A stretch of 64,000 nt of DNA, from positions 62,001 to 126,000 of the forward strand of contig NZ_BBWV01000001.1 of NCBI RefSeq assembly GCF_000974785.1, read 5' to 3'. Position 1 is the stretch's first letter. Each line of letters starts with the position of its first letter. This document shows positions 44,857 to 53,763 of this stretch, piece after piece. The notes below the pieces were generated by a model, which made no database searches, had not been told where the DNA came from, and saw only the letters and a program-made list of their open reading frames with translations. This DNA comes from Flavihumibacter petaseus NBRC 106054. GTDB taxonomy: Bacteria > Bacteroidota > Bacteroidia > Chitinophagales > Chitinophagaceae. The translations under genes and the position numbers were made by a program.

Positions 44857-47553
44857 ATGAGATCAACCTTACTGCAATGCCTGTTATTCCTGTTACTGGT
44901 AACGGTGAAGGAGAGCCGAAGCCAGGAACATACTCCCGTTGCCCGCTGGCAACAGACGGCAGACTTTACCATTACGGCACAACTGGACGATAAAGAACAC
45001 GGCATACTCGGAAAGGAAACGATCCGCTACAGCAACAATAGTCCGGATACCCTTTATTACATCTGGTTTCACGTATGGCCCAATGCCTATAAGAACGACC
45101 ATACGGCCTTCAGTGAACAACTGCTGCTGCTCAATCGCCAGGATTTCTACTTCAGTAACGAAAACCAGCGCGGGTATATCAACCGGCTGAACTTCCGCAT
45201 CAATGGCTCGCCGGCGGAAACAGAAGACCATCCGATCCACCAGGATATTGTCCGCCTGCAACTGCAGGAACCACTTTACCCGAAACAATCCATTTCCATT
45301 GATGTATCCTTCCATGTAAAGCTCCCGTATATTTTCAGCAGGAGCGGCTACCGGCAGGGCTTCTATGCCGTCACCCAATGGTTTCCGAAACCGGCTGTTT
45401 ATGATACCGCAGGATGGCATCCCATGCCCTACCTCGACCAGGGTGAATTTTACCAGGAGTTCGGAAACTTTGATGTGACGATTGAATGCCCGGCCGGTTT
45501 TACCCTCGCAGCAACCGGCCACCTGGTGGATAGCAGTTCATCGGCACCCCGCCGTTTTCACTACCAGCTGGAACAGGCAACTGACTTCGCCTGGTTCGCC
45601 TCGAAAAAATTTGTAGTGACCACCGACAGCGTGCAGCTGCCTTCCGGAAAAAAGGTCAATATCCGGCAATATGTTTTCCGGAACAATGCCGCAAAATGGA
45701 ATGGCAGCATCGAAGCCATCAAGACATCGCTGCTGCAGCGCAGCAAGTGGGTCGGTGACTACCCCTACAGCGATGCCGTTATCGTTGAGGGTTACCAGGG
45801 ACCAGGTATCGGCGGAATGGAATATCCTGGTCTTGCAGTGATCCGGGAGGGCCTGAACGCCGGTGAACGTGACATCACCATCGATCATGAACTGGGACAC
45901 AGCTGGTGGTATGGTGCCGTCAGCAATAACGAACGCGATCACCCCTGGATGGATGAAGGCATCAATACCTTCTATGACCACCGGTATCAGTTGCGTGACG
46001 AACCGGGTATTACCCGTCAGTTCGTAAGTGCGCTGGAAACAATGCACCTCGATCAGCCTGTTACGACGCCTTCAGATAATTTCAATAAAGCCAACTACGC
46101 GCTCATGGCTTATGAAAAAGCAGGCTGGTTCTTTGAGAACCTTGAGCATCAACTGGGCACACCGCTTTTCGACAGCTGCATGCGCACCTACTATCAGAAT
46201 TTTCGCTTTGTCCATCCTGCACCGGCAGACCTGCGCCAAACTTTTGAAACCATATCGGGCAGGCCGCTGCCTCAATTCGAAAGACTTAACCAGCAAGGGT
46301 CGCTGGACAGCAATCACCGGCCGGTTCGCCTCGCCTTTCTTTACGGCAGAAAAACCCCTGAGCGATACCGCTACATCGACATCGGACCGGCGCCTGGTTA
46401 CAACCATTACGACGGGTTCATGATCGGTGCCTTCCTGCACAATTATCAGCCCCCTTTATCACGTTTCCGTTTCTTTGTTGCGCCGATGTATGGCACCCGG
46501 AGCAAAACCTTTACGGGCATCGGTGATATTTCCTACACGGGTTTTCTTCCGGGATACTGGCATCAGTGGAAGGTTGGGGTAACCGCCGCCAGGTTCAGCA
46601 TGCAGGAAACAGAGAACGAAGGCGTACGGCAATCCTACGCCTATGAAAAGGTCGCACCTTACCTGGTATACCAGCTGAAAGAACAGCCACTTTCCAAACG
46701 GGAACGCACCATCCAGTTCAAATCGTTTTTCTTCCGCGAATACAGTCCCGAATACAATACCATCATTGATGGAAACGATACGAGCATTGCCGTCACCAGC
46801 CAGAGCAGCACCCGCAACCTGCAGCAACTGCAATTGCGCTGGGCCGACCACCGCCTGCTCTACCCGTACGATTTTCAGTTCCAGGCAGAATATCAGCCCG
46901 AGTTCACCAGGCTCGCACTCACCGGAAATTATTTTTTTAACTACCATAAGAAAGACCAGGGCTTCCGGCTCCGGTTTTTCGCAGGCAAATTCTTTTATAA
47001 CCGCGGCAAGACAACTTTCAGCGAACTCGAACTTGACCGCTACCTGCTGAATACTACCGGCGCAAATGGTGCAGAGGATTATACTTATTCCGGCTATTTT
47101 ATCGGGAGAAATGAATACGAGGGATGGCAGAGTCAGCAGATCATGATGCGTGATGGCGGCTTTAAAGTGCGCACCGATCTGCTGAGTGACAAGGTCGGCA
47201 AATCAGACAACTGGCTGTTCGCCATCAACATGACCACCGACATCCCCGACAAGATCAACCCGCTGACCCTGTTGCCATTCAAAATGCCGCTGCGGCTGTT
47301 TGCTGATATCGGTACTTTCGGGGAGGCCTGGGAATCCACCTATTCAGAACAGAAAGTACTCTTCGATGCCGGCATCCAGGTATCGCTGCTGCGCGACCTT
47401 GTAACGGTGTACTTTCCCATTGTCGTGGCCCAACCATTCCGCGATTACAATAAATCCGTTTTGGGAGACAACAGCTTTTGGAGGACGGTTTCCTTCAGCA
47501 TCAGCATCGGCCAGTTCCGCATGCGGCCACTGCTGGCACAAACCGGATTATGA
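44857..47553 (+). CDS. M1-family metallopeptidase
   Basis: An 898-residue gluzincin peptidase, probably exported: the start has a hydrophobic segment (LLQCLLFLLLVTVKESRSQ) that reads as a signal peptide. The zinc site is complete, with HELGH at residues 344-348 and the third ligand Glu367 (18 residues between, HExxH-x18-E), and GGMEYPG replaces the usual exopeptidase GAMEN. Residues beyond about 500 form a beta-rich tail of Bacteroidota type. It starts directly after the sugar-transferase stop and overlaps the next gene by 4 bp. Whether it is an aminopeptidase or acts on envelope peptides is unclear. Confidence 0.92.
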   Translation: MRSTLLQCLLFLLLVTVKESRSQEHTPVARWQQTADFTITAQLDDKEHGILGKETIRYSNNSPDTLYYIWFHVWPNAYKNDHTAFSEQLLLLNRQDFYFSNENQRGYINRLNFRINGSPAETEDHPIHQDIVRLQLQEPLYPKQSISIDVSFHVKLPYIFSRSGYRQGFYAVTQWFPKPAVYDTAGWHPMPYLDQGEFYQEFGNFDVTIECPAGFTLAATGHLVDSSSSAPRRFHYQLEQATDFAWFASKKFVVTTDSVQLPSGKKVNIRQYVFRNNAAKWNGSIEAIKTSLLQRSKWVGDYPYSDAVIVEGYQGPGIGGMEYPGLAVIREGLNAGERDITIDHELGHSWWYGAVSNNERDHPWMDEGINTFYDHRYQLRDEPGITRQFVSALETMHLDQPVTTPSDNFNKANYALMAYEKAGWFFENLEHQLGTPLFDSCMRTYYQNFRFVHPAPADLRQTFETISGRPLPQFERLNQQGSLDSNHRPVRLAFLYGRKTPERYRYIDIGPAPGYNHYDGFMIGAFLHNYQPPLSRFRFFVAPMYGTRSKTFTGIGDISYTGFLPGYWHQWKVGVTAARFSMQETENEGVRQSYAYEKVAPYLVYQLKEQPLSKRERTIQFKSFFFREYSPEYNTIIDGNDTSIAVTSQSSTRNLQQLQLRWADHRLLYPYDFQFQAEYQPEFTRLALTGNYFFNYHKKDQGFRLRFFAGKFFYNRGKTTFSELELDRYLLNTTGANGAEDYTYSGYFIGRNEYEGWQSQQIMMRDGGFKVRTDLLSDKVGKSDNWLFAINMTTDIPDKINPLTLLPFKMPLRLFADIGTFGEAWESTYSEQKVLFDAGIQVSLLRDLVTVYFPIVVAQPFRDYNKSVLGDNSFWRTVSFSISIGQFRMRPLLAQTGL

Positions 47554-48470
47554 TGATTACCGGAAACATACAGTACCTGCACCGCGCAGCCATTGATACG
47601 GCACGCTGGGACGCCGCCATAACAGCTGCAGGCAATGGTACCCTGTATGCTGAATCCGCATGGCTCGACAATTTCTGTCCGCATTGGGATGCCCTTGTTG
47701 AAGGCGATTACGAACAGGTAATGCCACTGCCCTGGCGCAAAAAAGCAGGCATTCAATACTTGGGATATACCCCGTTTATCTATGCCGGCGGCGTATTTGG
47801 CAACGACCTGAATGCAGACCGGCTCAAAGCATTCCTCGATGCCGTTCCGCCTAAATTCCGCTACTGGGATTTCCCCCTGAATAACGGTAACAACTATACG
47901 CTCCCGGAATATCCCATGCTCCTTCGACGCAATTTCATTTTACCACTCTCCCCTTCCTACACTGACATTGAAAAAAACTACCGGAAACAAATCCACCGCA
48001 ATATTCATAAGGCGAAAGGCCTCAGGTTTGTTGTGGACACCGCAGTTGAGGTGGAAGAAGTGATCCGGCTCGCCTCGTTGCGGCACTTCAATGATTACTT
48101 CAGCGTAAAGGATTATAACAGCTTTCTGAAGATCTATGGCGTAAGACAGGGGGAAGGAAGGGCAAAAATTTATGGCATCCGGACAAACCAGGGAAACCTG
48201 ATGGCATCAGCAGTATTCTTCTTTGCTGCAGGTCGTGCCTATTACCTGCTGGTGGGCAATCATCCGGATGGTAAAACTGCCGGCGCATCGCATTTCCTTA
48301 TCGACGCCTTTATCCGGGATCACTGCGCGCAACCACTCGTGCTGGATTTCGAAGGATCAGACATCGATGGACTCGCCTTTTTCTACAGCAGCTTCGGCGC
48401 ATTTGCGGAATACTATCCTACCATCCGGCTGAACCGGTTACCGGCATGGCTGCGATGGCTGAAACCCTAA
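47550..48470 (+). CDS. FemAB/GNAT-fold acyltransferase-like protein
   Basis: A 306-residue protein with the double-GNAT layout of FemAB-type enzymes. The N-terminal half has TARWDAAITAAGNGTLYAESAWLD, then GYTPFIYAGGVF; the second half has YRKQIHRNIHKAKGLRFV, MASAVFFFAAGRAYYLLVGN and GKTAGASHFLIDAFI, then LDFEGSD.GLAFFYSSFGA. Relatives add amino acids to peptidoglycan stems or acylate small molecules. The ATG shares an ATGA overlap with the M1 peptidase gene. The 3' end overlaps ispD by 4 bp. The specific substrate is not inferable. Confidence 0.78.
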   Translation: MMITGNIQYLHRAAIDTARWDAAITAAGNGTLYAESAWLDNFCPHWDALVEGDYEQVMPLPWRKKAGIQYLGYTPFIYAGGVFGNDLNADRLKAFLDAVPPKFRYWDFPLNNGNNYTLPEYPMLLRRNFILPLSPSYTDIEKNYRKQIHRNIHKAKGLRFVVDTAVEVEEVIRLASLRHFNDYFSVKDYNSFLKIYGVRQGEGRAKIYGIRTNQGNLMASAVFFFAAGRAYYLLVGNHPDGKTAGASHFLIDAFIRDHCAQPLVLDFEGSDIDGLAFFYSSFGAFAEYYPTIRLNRLPAWLRWLKP

Positions 48471-49147
48471 AGTCCCATCTCGCGTTCTTCCAATACCTTC
48501 TCTGCAATCAGCAGGTCAAGCGGCCGGGTGATCTTGATATTGCTGCTTTCCCCTTCAATGAGGTGGATCTTAACGCCCAGCCGCTCCACTACGCTGGCTT
48601 CATCAGTAAACGACTCGTGAAAATCCTGTTCAAAAGCCGACTTGATCAGTTCAGAGAAAAATGCCTGCGGCGTCTGGATGATCTTCACTTTATTCCTGTC
48701 GATCTGTTCACTTCCGTTGATGGTGTCGATGCGGATGGTATCGACCGCTGCGATAGCGGGAATGGCATTTCCTTTGTCCACTGCCGCTGCATAACAACGG
48801 CGCACGAGGTCGGGAGTCAGCAGGCAGCGGACGCCATCATGCACGAATACGATGGAATGTTTGTGAATATGCTGCAGGCCATTGCGAACGGAATGAAACC
48901 GCGTTTCACCGCCAACGGTCATCCATATGCGGTCAGGATCATAGGTAGAACGGAGTATCCGTTTGCCCGTTTCCAGGTGTTGTTCCGGCAATACCAGGAT
49001 GATCTGCAGATCGGAAAAAGCATCCAGGAAAGCATTGAGGGTATACCACAGCACCGGGCGCTCCCTTATCTCCAGGAACTGCTTCGGCACCGGTGTGCCC
49101 ATTCTCAGGCCGGATCCACCGGCAACCACCACCGCATATTTTTCCAT
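48467..49147 (-). CDS. ispD: 2-C-methyl-D-erythritol 4-phosphate cytidylyltransferase
   Basis: A 226-residue enzyme of the non-mevalonate isoprenoid pathway, coupling MEP with CTP to make CDP-ME. The nucleotide-binding loop reads VVAGGSGLRMG..VPKQF, and FTDEASVVERLG and GESSNIKITRPLDL are the usual C-terminal signatures; the HDxxRP motif appears as HDGVRCL. ATG 49147 is used because the longer frame begins with TTG 49156. Only 11 bp separate it from the divergent DUF4230 start, and its 3' end overlaps the FemAB-like gene by 4 bp. Confidence 0.95.
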   Translation of the reverse strand: MEKYAVVVAGGSGLRMGTPVPKQFLEIRERPVLWYTLNAFLDAFSDLQIILVLPEQHLETGKRILRSTYDPDRIWMTVGGETRFHSVRNGLQHIHKHSIVFVHDGVRCLLTPDLVRRCYAAAVDKGNAIPAIAAVDTIRIDTINGSEQIDRNKVKIIQTPQAFFSELIKSAFEQDFHESFTDEASVVERLGVKIHLIEGESSNIKITRPLDLLIAEKVLEEREMGL

Positions 49148-49148
49148 A

Positions 49149-49158
49149 ATTTGCAAAT
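49149..49158. promoter_or_regulatory. Palindrome ATTTGCAAAT between divergent starts
   Basis: A perfect 10-bp palindrome fills almost the whole 11-bp gap between the start codons of ispD and the first DUF4230 gene. It may be a shared site; at this size it could also be chance. Confidence 0.3.
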
Positions 49159-49734
49159 ATGCTATATTTTAAGCACTATGCAGGAGCACTGCTGTTGCTG
49201 GTGATGGTCACCGGGCTGATTTCCTGCAGGCAGGAGGAACCGCCGCTGCAAAAAGTGCTTGAGGTACGGAACCTGTCTGATCTCGCTACCACCGAATACC
49301 ATATTACCAAAATCGTGAAAGCCAGTGACGACAAGACCTGGTACAAACTGGGCGACAGAAAAATCCTGATGTCGGTGGAAGCCGTGTTGAAAGCTGGCAT
49401 TGATCTGTCAAAGCTGCAACCTGAGGACGTGATCATCGATGGAAAAAACATTACGCTGAACCTCCCCGCGCCCAAACTGATTTCCCTCAACCTACCCCCT
49501 TCCGGCATAAAAGTGGAATACCAGGAAATCGGTGCACTGCGTGATCCCTTCGACAACGCCGCCCGCGACGCGCTCCTGGCACAGGCCGAAAAACAAATCC
49601 GGAGAGATATTGCCGCAACGGGCATTTTCACCGAAACGGAGAACAATACCCGAACCCTGATCACCGGCTTTCTGCAACACGCCGGCTACAACAACATTAC
49701 CATTCGTTTTTCACCACAAACACCGCTGCCATGA
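49159..49734 (+). CDS. DUF4230 lipoprotein-like protein
   Basis: A 191-residue protein with a lipobox-like signal (LLLLVMVTGLISC, Cys about 23). The body has the DUF4230 pattern: LEVRNLSDLATTEYHITKIV, GDRKILMSVEAVLKAGIDLSKL, ITLNLPAPKLISLNLP, then a long C-terminal helix (RDALLAQAEKQIRRDIAATG). The family is widespread but its function is unknown; membrane-attached binding proteins are one idea. It overlaps the next gene in an ATGA junction. Confidence 0.85.
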   Translation: MLYFKHYAGALLLLVMVTGLISCRQEEPPLQKVLEVRNLSDLATTEYHITKIVKASDDKTWYKLGDRKILMSVEAVLKAGIDLSKLQPEDVIIDGKNITLNLPAPKLISLNLPPSGIKVEYQEIGALRDPFDNAARDALLAQAEKQIRRDIAATGIFTETENNTRTLITGFLQHAGYNNITIRFSPQTPLP

Positions 49735-50363
49735 TCAGGCCCGTCATCAAAACAGCCGGTGTACTACTCGCCATAGCGCTGATCTACTGGCTGTGCTCCC
49801 GGGCAGGCTGGCTGCCATCTCCTTCCCGCTGGTTTTCTGCTGCGCCGGTAACGATTGATGAAAGTCCCATACTCGTCAGGGAAATCCGCAAAATCAGCCA
49901 GCTCGTTACGCTCAATGCCCAGGATGAAGTGGTCGTCAGTGCTGTTAAGCCTTCCCCGCCGGGCAGCGCAAGACAGATTGTTACCGTATTCACACCGGGT
50001 GCACCTCCTTCAATGGATCACCTGGTCATCATCGTAAAAGGTCAGGTGCTTTTGGGAACCGAGCTGAAAGGCCTCACCGTTGACCAGTTGTTTATTAAAG
50101 GCGATTCGATTTCCCTTCGGCTTCCCGTCGCAGGGATACTCGACATTCAGACAAATCCTTCCGACACCGAAACTTTCATAGAAGAAGGTAGCTGGAGCCC
50201 GGCAGAAGTAACTGCCCTGAAAGAAAAAGCCAGGGCTTTACTGGCAGAACGGGTCAAAGCAAAGGGCCTTCCCGAACGCGCCAATGCCCAGGCACTTAAA
50301 GTGATGGAAACTTTCCTGAAAACAATGGGCTATAAAAAAGTGACCGTTCTTTCGGGTAATTGA
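49731..50363 (+). CDS. DUF4230 membrane-anchored protein
   Basis: A 210-residue tandem relative of the preceding gene, with an N-terminal helix (VIKTAGVLLAIALIYWLCS) instead of a lipobox. The core strand pattern recurs: ILVREIRKISQLVTLNAQDEVV, VIIVKGQVLLGTELKGLTVDQL, ISLRLPVAGILDIQTNP and a C-terminal helix ending in MGYKKVTVLSGN. The pair is likely translated together and ends with a strong hairpin terminator at 50407-50430. Confidence 0.85.
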   Translation: MIRPVIKTAGVLLAIALIYWLCSRAGWLPSPSRWFSAAPVTIDESPILVREIRKISQLVTLNAQDEVVVSAVKPSPPGSARQIVTVFTPGAPPSMDHLVIIVKGQVLLGTELKGLTVDQLFIKGDSISLRLPVAGILDIQTNPSDTETFIEEGSWSPAEVTALKEKARALLAERVKAKGLPERANAQALKVMETFLKTMGYKKVTVLSGN

Positions 50364-50406
50364 TCCGACACACATAACGTGAAAAAACGTCGTCTTTAGA
50401 TAAAAA

Positions 50407-50430
50407 AAAGGGTCATTTTCATGACCCTTT
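50407..50430 (+). terminator. Terminator hairpin after the DUF4230 pair
   Basis: A perfect 10-bp stem (AAAGGGTCAT / ATGACCCTTT) with a TTTC loop, 44 bp after the second DUF4230 stop. The A-run before and T-run after the stem would work in either direction. Confidence 0.75.
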
Positions 50431-50529
50431 ACAATCTTAAACTTAGTTACGTTGCATAGTTGCAAGAGGCTTGACTAAGCATCATACAATAAAATTACTG
50501 CATTTGATCAATAGTACAAAAGCTGATTG

Positions 50530-51237
50530 ATGAAGTTTGAGAAAGTGAGGCTGTACCTCTCCTTACAATGTATTGACAGATACCTGATCGCAACTGGAAA
50601 TCAAAAAACGAGAGCCGTCAGATTATACAAAGCAAATTTGAAAATTGCTCAATCATTTCATCCAATTTTAGGCATATTGGAAGTGGCGTTAAGAAATCGT
50701 CTGAATATGGTTCTTTCTGCACATTTCTGTGACCCCGATTGGATAATAAATCAAAAGAATGGATTTATGATCGCTCCATCTCTCACTCACATTGACAGAA
50801 AGACTGGAAAACTGGTCACAAATGCATTCCTGAAAACATCCGTCGAAAAATCAGAAAAAAAATTCAGGCGTTTAAATGTACCTATTACAAGCGGCAAAAT
50901 TCTTGCGGACCAATCATTGGGATTTTGGTCCGGCTTATTCGAAGTGCATCATTACAAACTACTCCTGGGTAGACCTATTCAAGTGTTCAATAACCTTCCT
51001 ACCGGACACGGCAGAAGTAATGTTTGCGTCAAGCTCAATATTGTAAGGCAATTCAGAAATCGGATAAACCACAATGAACCCATATGCTTCAACGGATATA
51101 CTATTGATTTCACCTATGTTGAAAGTTTCTATAAAGCTATAGTAGACATCTTTACATGGATAGACCCTGATTTAGTCCATTGGATAAAAGACATTGACAA
51201 TACAGAAACTAAAATTGCCAGGGCAAAAGCCATTTAG
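50530..51237 (+). CDS. Abi-family (HEPN-like) abortive-infection protein
   Basis: A 235-residue, almost wholly helical protein of the Abi type. The start RLYLSLQCIDRYLIATGNQK and the EVALRNRLN helix (about 51-59) are typical, and the C-terminal RNRINH motif (Arg176-x4-His181) is the HEPN ribonuclease signature. Relatives in lactococcal AbiD/AbiF systems block phage growth by halting the host. The DNA is clearly AT-richer than the flanks, a sign of recent transfer. ATG 50530 is preferred to TTG 50527. No antitoxin or partner is adjacent. Confidence 0.75.
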   Translation: MKFEKVRLYLSLQCIDRYLIATGNQKTRAVRLYKANLKIAQSFHPILGILEVALRNRLNMVLSAHFCDPDWIINQKNGFMIAPSLTHIDRKTGKLVTNAFLKTSVEKSEKKFRRLNVPITSGKILADQSLGFWSGLFEVHHYKLLLGRPIQVFNNLPTGHGRSNVCVKLNIVRQFRNRINHNEPICFNGYTIDFTYVESFYKAIVDIFTWIDPDLVHWIKDIDNTETKIARAKAI

Positions 51238-51249
51238 AAATTTAGGGTA

Positions 51250-52242
51250 TTAACCCGCCAGCAACGCTTTGCACTCCGACAACAGGCGGTTTTTGTCGAT
51301 CGCTGCCGTACCCACTTCCTCACATACCAGTCCGCCGGCAATATTCGCAATCTCTGCAAACAGCGAGATATTACCTGTAGTGGCATACACAAGCGATGCC
51401 ACGGCAATCACGGTATCGCCTGCTCCGGATACATCGGCGATACTCCGGAGATGCGAAGGAATGATCCTGCTCTGGCTATCGGCCGCATAGAATACGCCCT
51501 TCTCGGAAAGCGTGATAAAAGAGATGCTGTGCTGCATTTTTTCCTGCAGTTTCTGGTGCACGTCCACGAGGCTGTCCGGATCAACATTCTCAAGGTTGAT
51601 GTCCAGGCCTTCCCGCACTTCCTTGAGGTTGGGTTTGAAGATATCAACCCCTTTATACGTAAAGAAATTCTTCTTTTTGGGATCGACGGTCGTGATCACT
51701 TTCTTCTCCCGGCAAAGGGCGATCACGCGTTTGATCAGGGGAGAACACAAAACACCTTTGTCATAGTCCTCGAAGATCAGCACAGCAGGTTTTTCCCTTT
51801 CGATATAATCCTGCACGCGTTCGAACAGTGCGTCCTCCATGGCGTTACTCAGGTCAAGAATGGTTTCACTGTCGAGCCGCAGCATCTGCTGGTTACGGCT
51901 GATGATCCGGATCTTGTTCGTTGTTTTGCGTTCCTTGCTGAAGAGTGTGTAGGTAGTATCGATGCCGCTGTCGGTCAGCAACTGATCCAGCAGGCGGCCG
52001 TCGCCGTCCTCCCCGAGTACAGTAAAAATGGTCACCTGAGCCCCCATCGCCACGAGGTTGAGTGCTACGTTACCGGCACCACCAATACGAAGTTCACTGC
52101 GATCAAGGGCTACTACGGGAACCGGCGCTTCCGGGCTGATCCGCTCCACCTGGCCCCACCAGTACGTGTCAAGCATTACGTCTCCGATAACAGCAACCTT
52201 TACATTTTTAAAGGCTTCAAACAATTGATCATAGTCCATCAT
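51250..52242 (-). CDS. rfaE1: D-glycero-beta-D-manno-heptose-7-phosphate kinase (ribokinase family)
   Basis: A 330-residue PfkB-type kinase that phosphorylates heptose-7-phosphate at C1 in ADP-heptose synthesis for lipopolysaccharide. It keeps VAVIGDVMLDTYWWGQVERISPEAP near the start (in part), RIGGAGNVALNLVAMGA, DYDKGVL and the catalytic VSGAGDT with Asp276. The AGGAG-like sequence upstream of the two adjacent ATGs (52242, 52239) is 3 or 6 nt away, favouring the second by 3 bases. It lacks the RfaE2 cytidylyltransferase half of fused HldE proteins. The APC permease gene lies 9 bp away. Confidence 0.92.
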   Translation of the reverse strand: MMDYDQLFEAFKNVKVAVIGDVMLDTYWWGQVERISPEAPVPVVALDRSELRIGGAGNVALNLVAMGAQVTIFTVLGEDGDGRLLDQLLTDSGIDTTYTLFSKERKTTNKIRIISRNQQMLRLDSETILDLSNAMEDALFERVQDYIEREKPAVLIFEDYDKGVLCSPLIKRVIALCREKKVITTVDPKKKNFFTYKGVDIFKPNLKEVREGLDINLENVDPDSLVDVHQKLQEKMQHSISFITLSEKGVFYAADSQSRIIPSHLRSIADVSGAGDTVIAVASLVYATTGNISLFAEIANIAGGLVCEEVGTAAIDKNRLLSECKALLAG

Positions 52243-52251
52243 AGTCTCCTG

Positions 52252-53700
52252 TTAATTGTCTTTTTTGCCCGCAACAGCCAGATAGTACACCGGAACACCC
52301 AGCAATACGATCAGGATGCCGAACGAAGCAAAAGTTGGTTTGTAAATTAAGAGCGCTACACACATGGCGGTTGCCAGCAAAATGTAAATAGCCGGCAACA
52401 CCGGATAACCAAAAGCCTTATAAGGACGAGCCACATCAGGTCTTAACCTGCGCAGCCTGAAAATGCCGATAATCGTAAGGATATAAAAGACGAGAGCAAC
52501 CACCACCACATAATCCAGCAGGTCGCCGTATTTGCCGCTGAGGCACAGAATACAGGCCCAGATACATTGAACCCACAGGCCCTTGGCTGGCACCCCGTTC
52601 TCATTGAGGTTGGCCACCTGTTTGAAAAAGAGACCGTCTTTTGCCATGGTATAATACACCCTGGCGCCGGAGAGGATCAGGCCGTTGTTACAACCAAAAG
52701 TGGACACCATGATCATGATCGCAATCACCTTGGTGCCCACACTTCCGAAGATCTCCGTTGAAGCCGCTACAGCCACCCGGTCATTTTCCGCGAAAGCAAT
52801 TTCATTCAATGGCAATACTGCCGTATACATGATATTGGCACAAACATAAATCACCGTAACGATCAGGGTGCCGAAGAACAGACTGAGGCCAATATTTTTT
52901 TCGGGGCTTTTGATCTCCCCTGCTATAAAGGTTACGTTGTTCCAGGCGTCACTGCTGAATACCGAGCCCACCATCGCCGCAGCAACCGCGCCGATGATCG
53001 GTCCCCAGCCTTCATAAGGTGTTTTCTGAATTGTTTCGCCGATAAATACATCTTCGGAGCCACCGGCTGTTCTGGCCAGTTTTCCGAAATCCCAGCCGTG
53101 CAGCCAGTTCGCATCCCACACACCGGCCTTTGCACCCAGCAGGAAACCAAATATGATGAGCCCGAACAGGGCCAGTAGTTTGGCCAGTGTGAAGGTGGTC
53201 TGGATAAGTTTGCCCTCCTTCACCCCACGGGTATTGATATAGGTAAGCAGGATCACCAGGATGATTGCAACAATCTGTGCAGCAGAAATTTTGAAATAAA
53301 CGAGATCGATCAGGATATGGTGCTCGCTGAGCGCCGGAAACAGGTAGGCTGCAAACTTGGAGAAGGCCACCCCTACAGCAGCAATTGTGCCGGTCTGGAT
53401 CACGGCGAAGAAACTCCAGCCATAAAGAAACCCGACAAGCGGGTTGAAGGCTTCCTTCAGGTAAACGTACTGACCGCCGGCCTTCGGGAACATCGCACTG
53501 AGTTCTCCATAACTGAGGGCAGCCGTTAGGGTCATAAAACCGGTCAGCAACCAGACAAAGATCAACCAGCCGGCACTGCCGACATTGCGGGTGATATCTG
53601 CGCTGACAATAAAAATTCCGGAACCGATCATTGAGCCTGCCACCAGCATGGTAGCATCCAGCAGTCCGAGCGTTGGTTTGAAGTGTGTGTTCGAAGACAT
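52252..53700 (-). CDS. APC-family amino-acid permease
   Basis: A 482-residue inner-membrane transporter with about 12 helices. The first helix has the unwound GSGIF motif (LVAGSMIGSGIFIVSADI), and later segments include YVYLKEAFNPLVGFLYGWSFF, LLALFGLIIFGFLLGA, VSTFGCNNGLILSGARVYYTMA and IVVALVFYILTIIGIFRL, in part. It likely imports an amino acid by proton or sodium symport or exchange. It is 9 bp upstream of the heptose-kinase gene and may be in the same transcript. The substrate is not inferable. Confidence 0.92.
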   Translation of the reverse strand: MSSNTHFKPTLGLLDATMLVAGSMIGSGIFIVSADITRNVGSAGWLIFVWLLTGFMTLTAALSYGELSAMFPKAGGQYVYLKEAFNPLVGFLYGWSFFAVIQTGTIAAVGVAFSKFAAYLFPALSEHHILIDLVYFKISAAQIVAIILVILLTYINTRGVKEGKLIQTTFTLAKLLALFGLIIFGFLLGAKAGVWDANWLHGWDFGKLARTAGGSEDVFIGETIQKTPYEGWGPIIGAVAAAMVGSVFSSDAWNNVTFIAGEIKSPEKNIGLSLFFGTLIVTVIYVCANIMYTAVLPLNEIAFAENDRVAVAASTEIFGSVGTKVIAIMIMVSTFGCNNGLILSGARVYYTMAKDGLFFKQVANLNENGVPAKGLWVQCIWACILCLSGKYGDLLDYVVVVALVFYILTIIGIFRLRRLRPDVARPYKAFGYPVLPAIYILLATAMCVALLIYKPTFASFGILIVLLGVPVYYLAVAGKKDN

Positions 53701-53763
53701 CTAAGCAGTAGTATAAAGCGGGAAGTTAGCCGATTAGCCGGAAAATTGCAAACTTCCGGTAAC

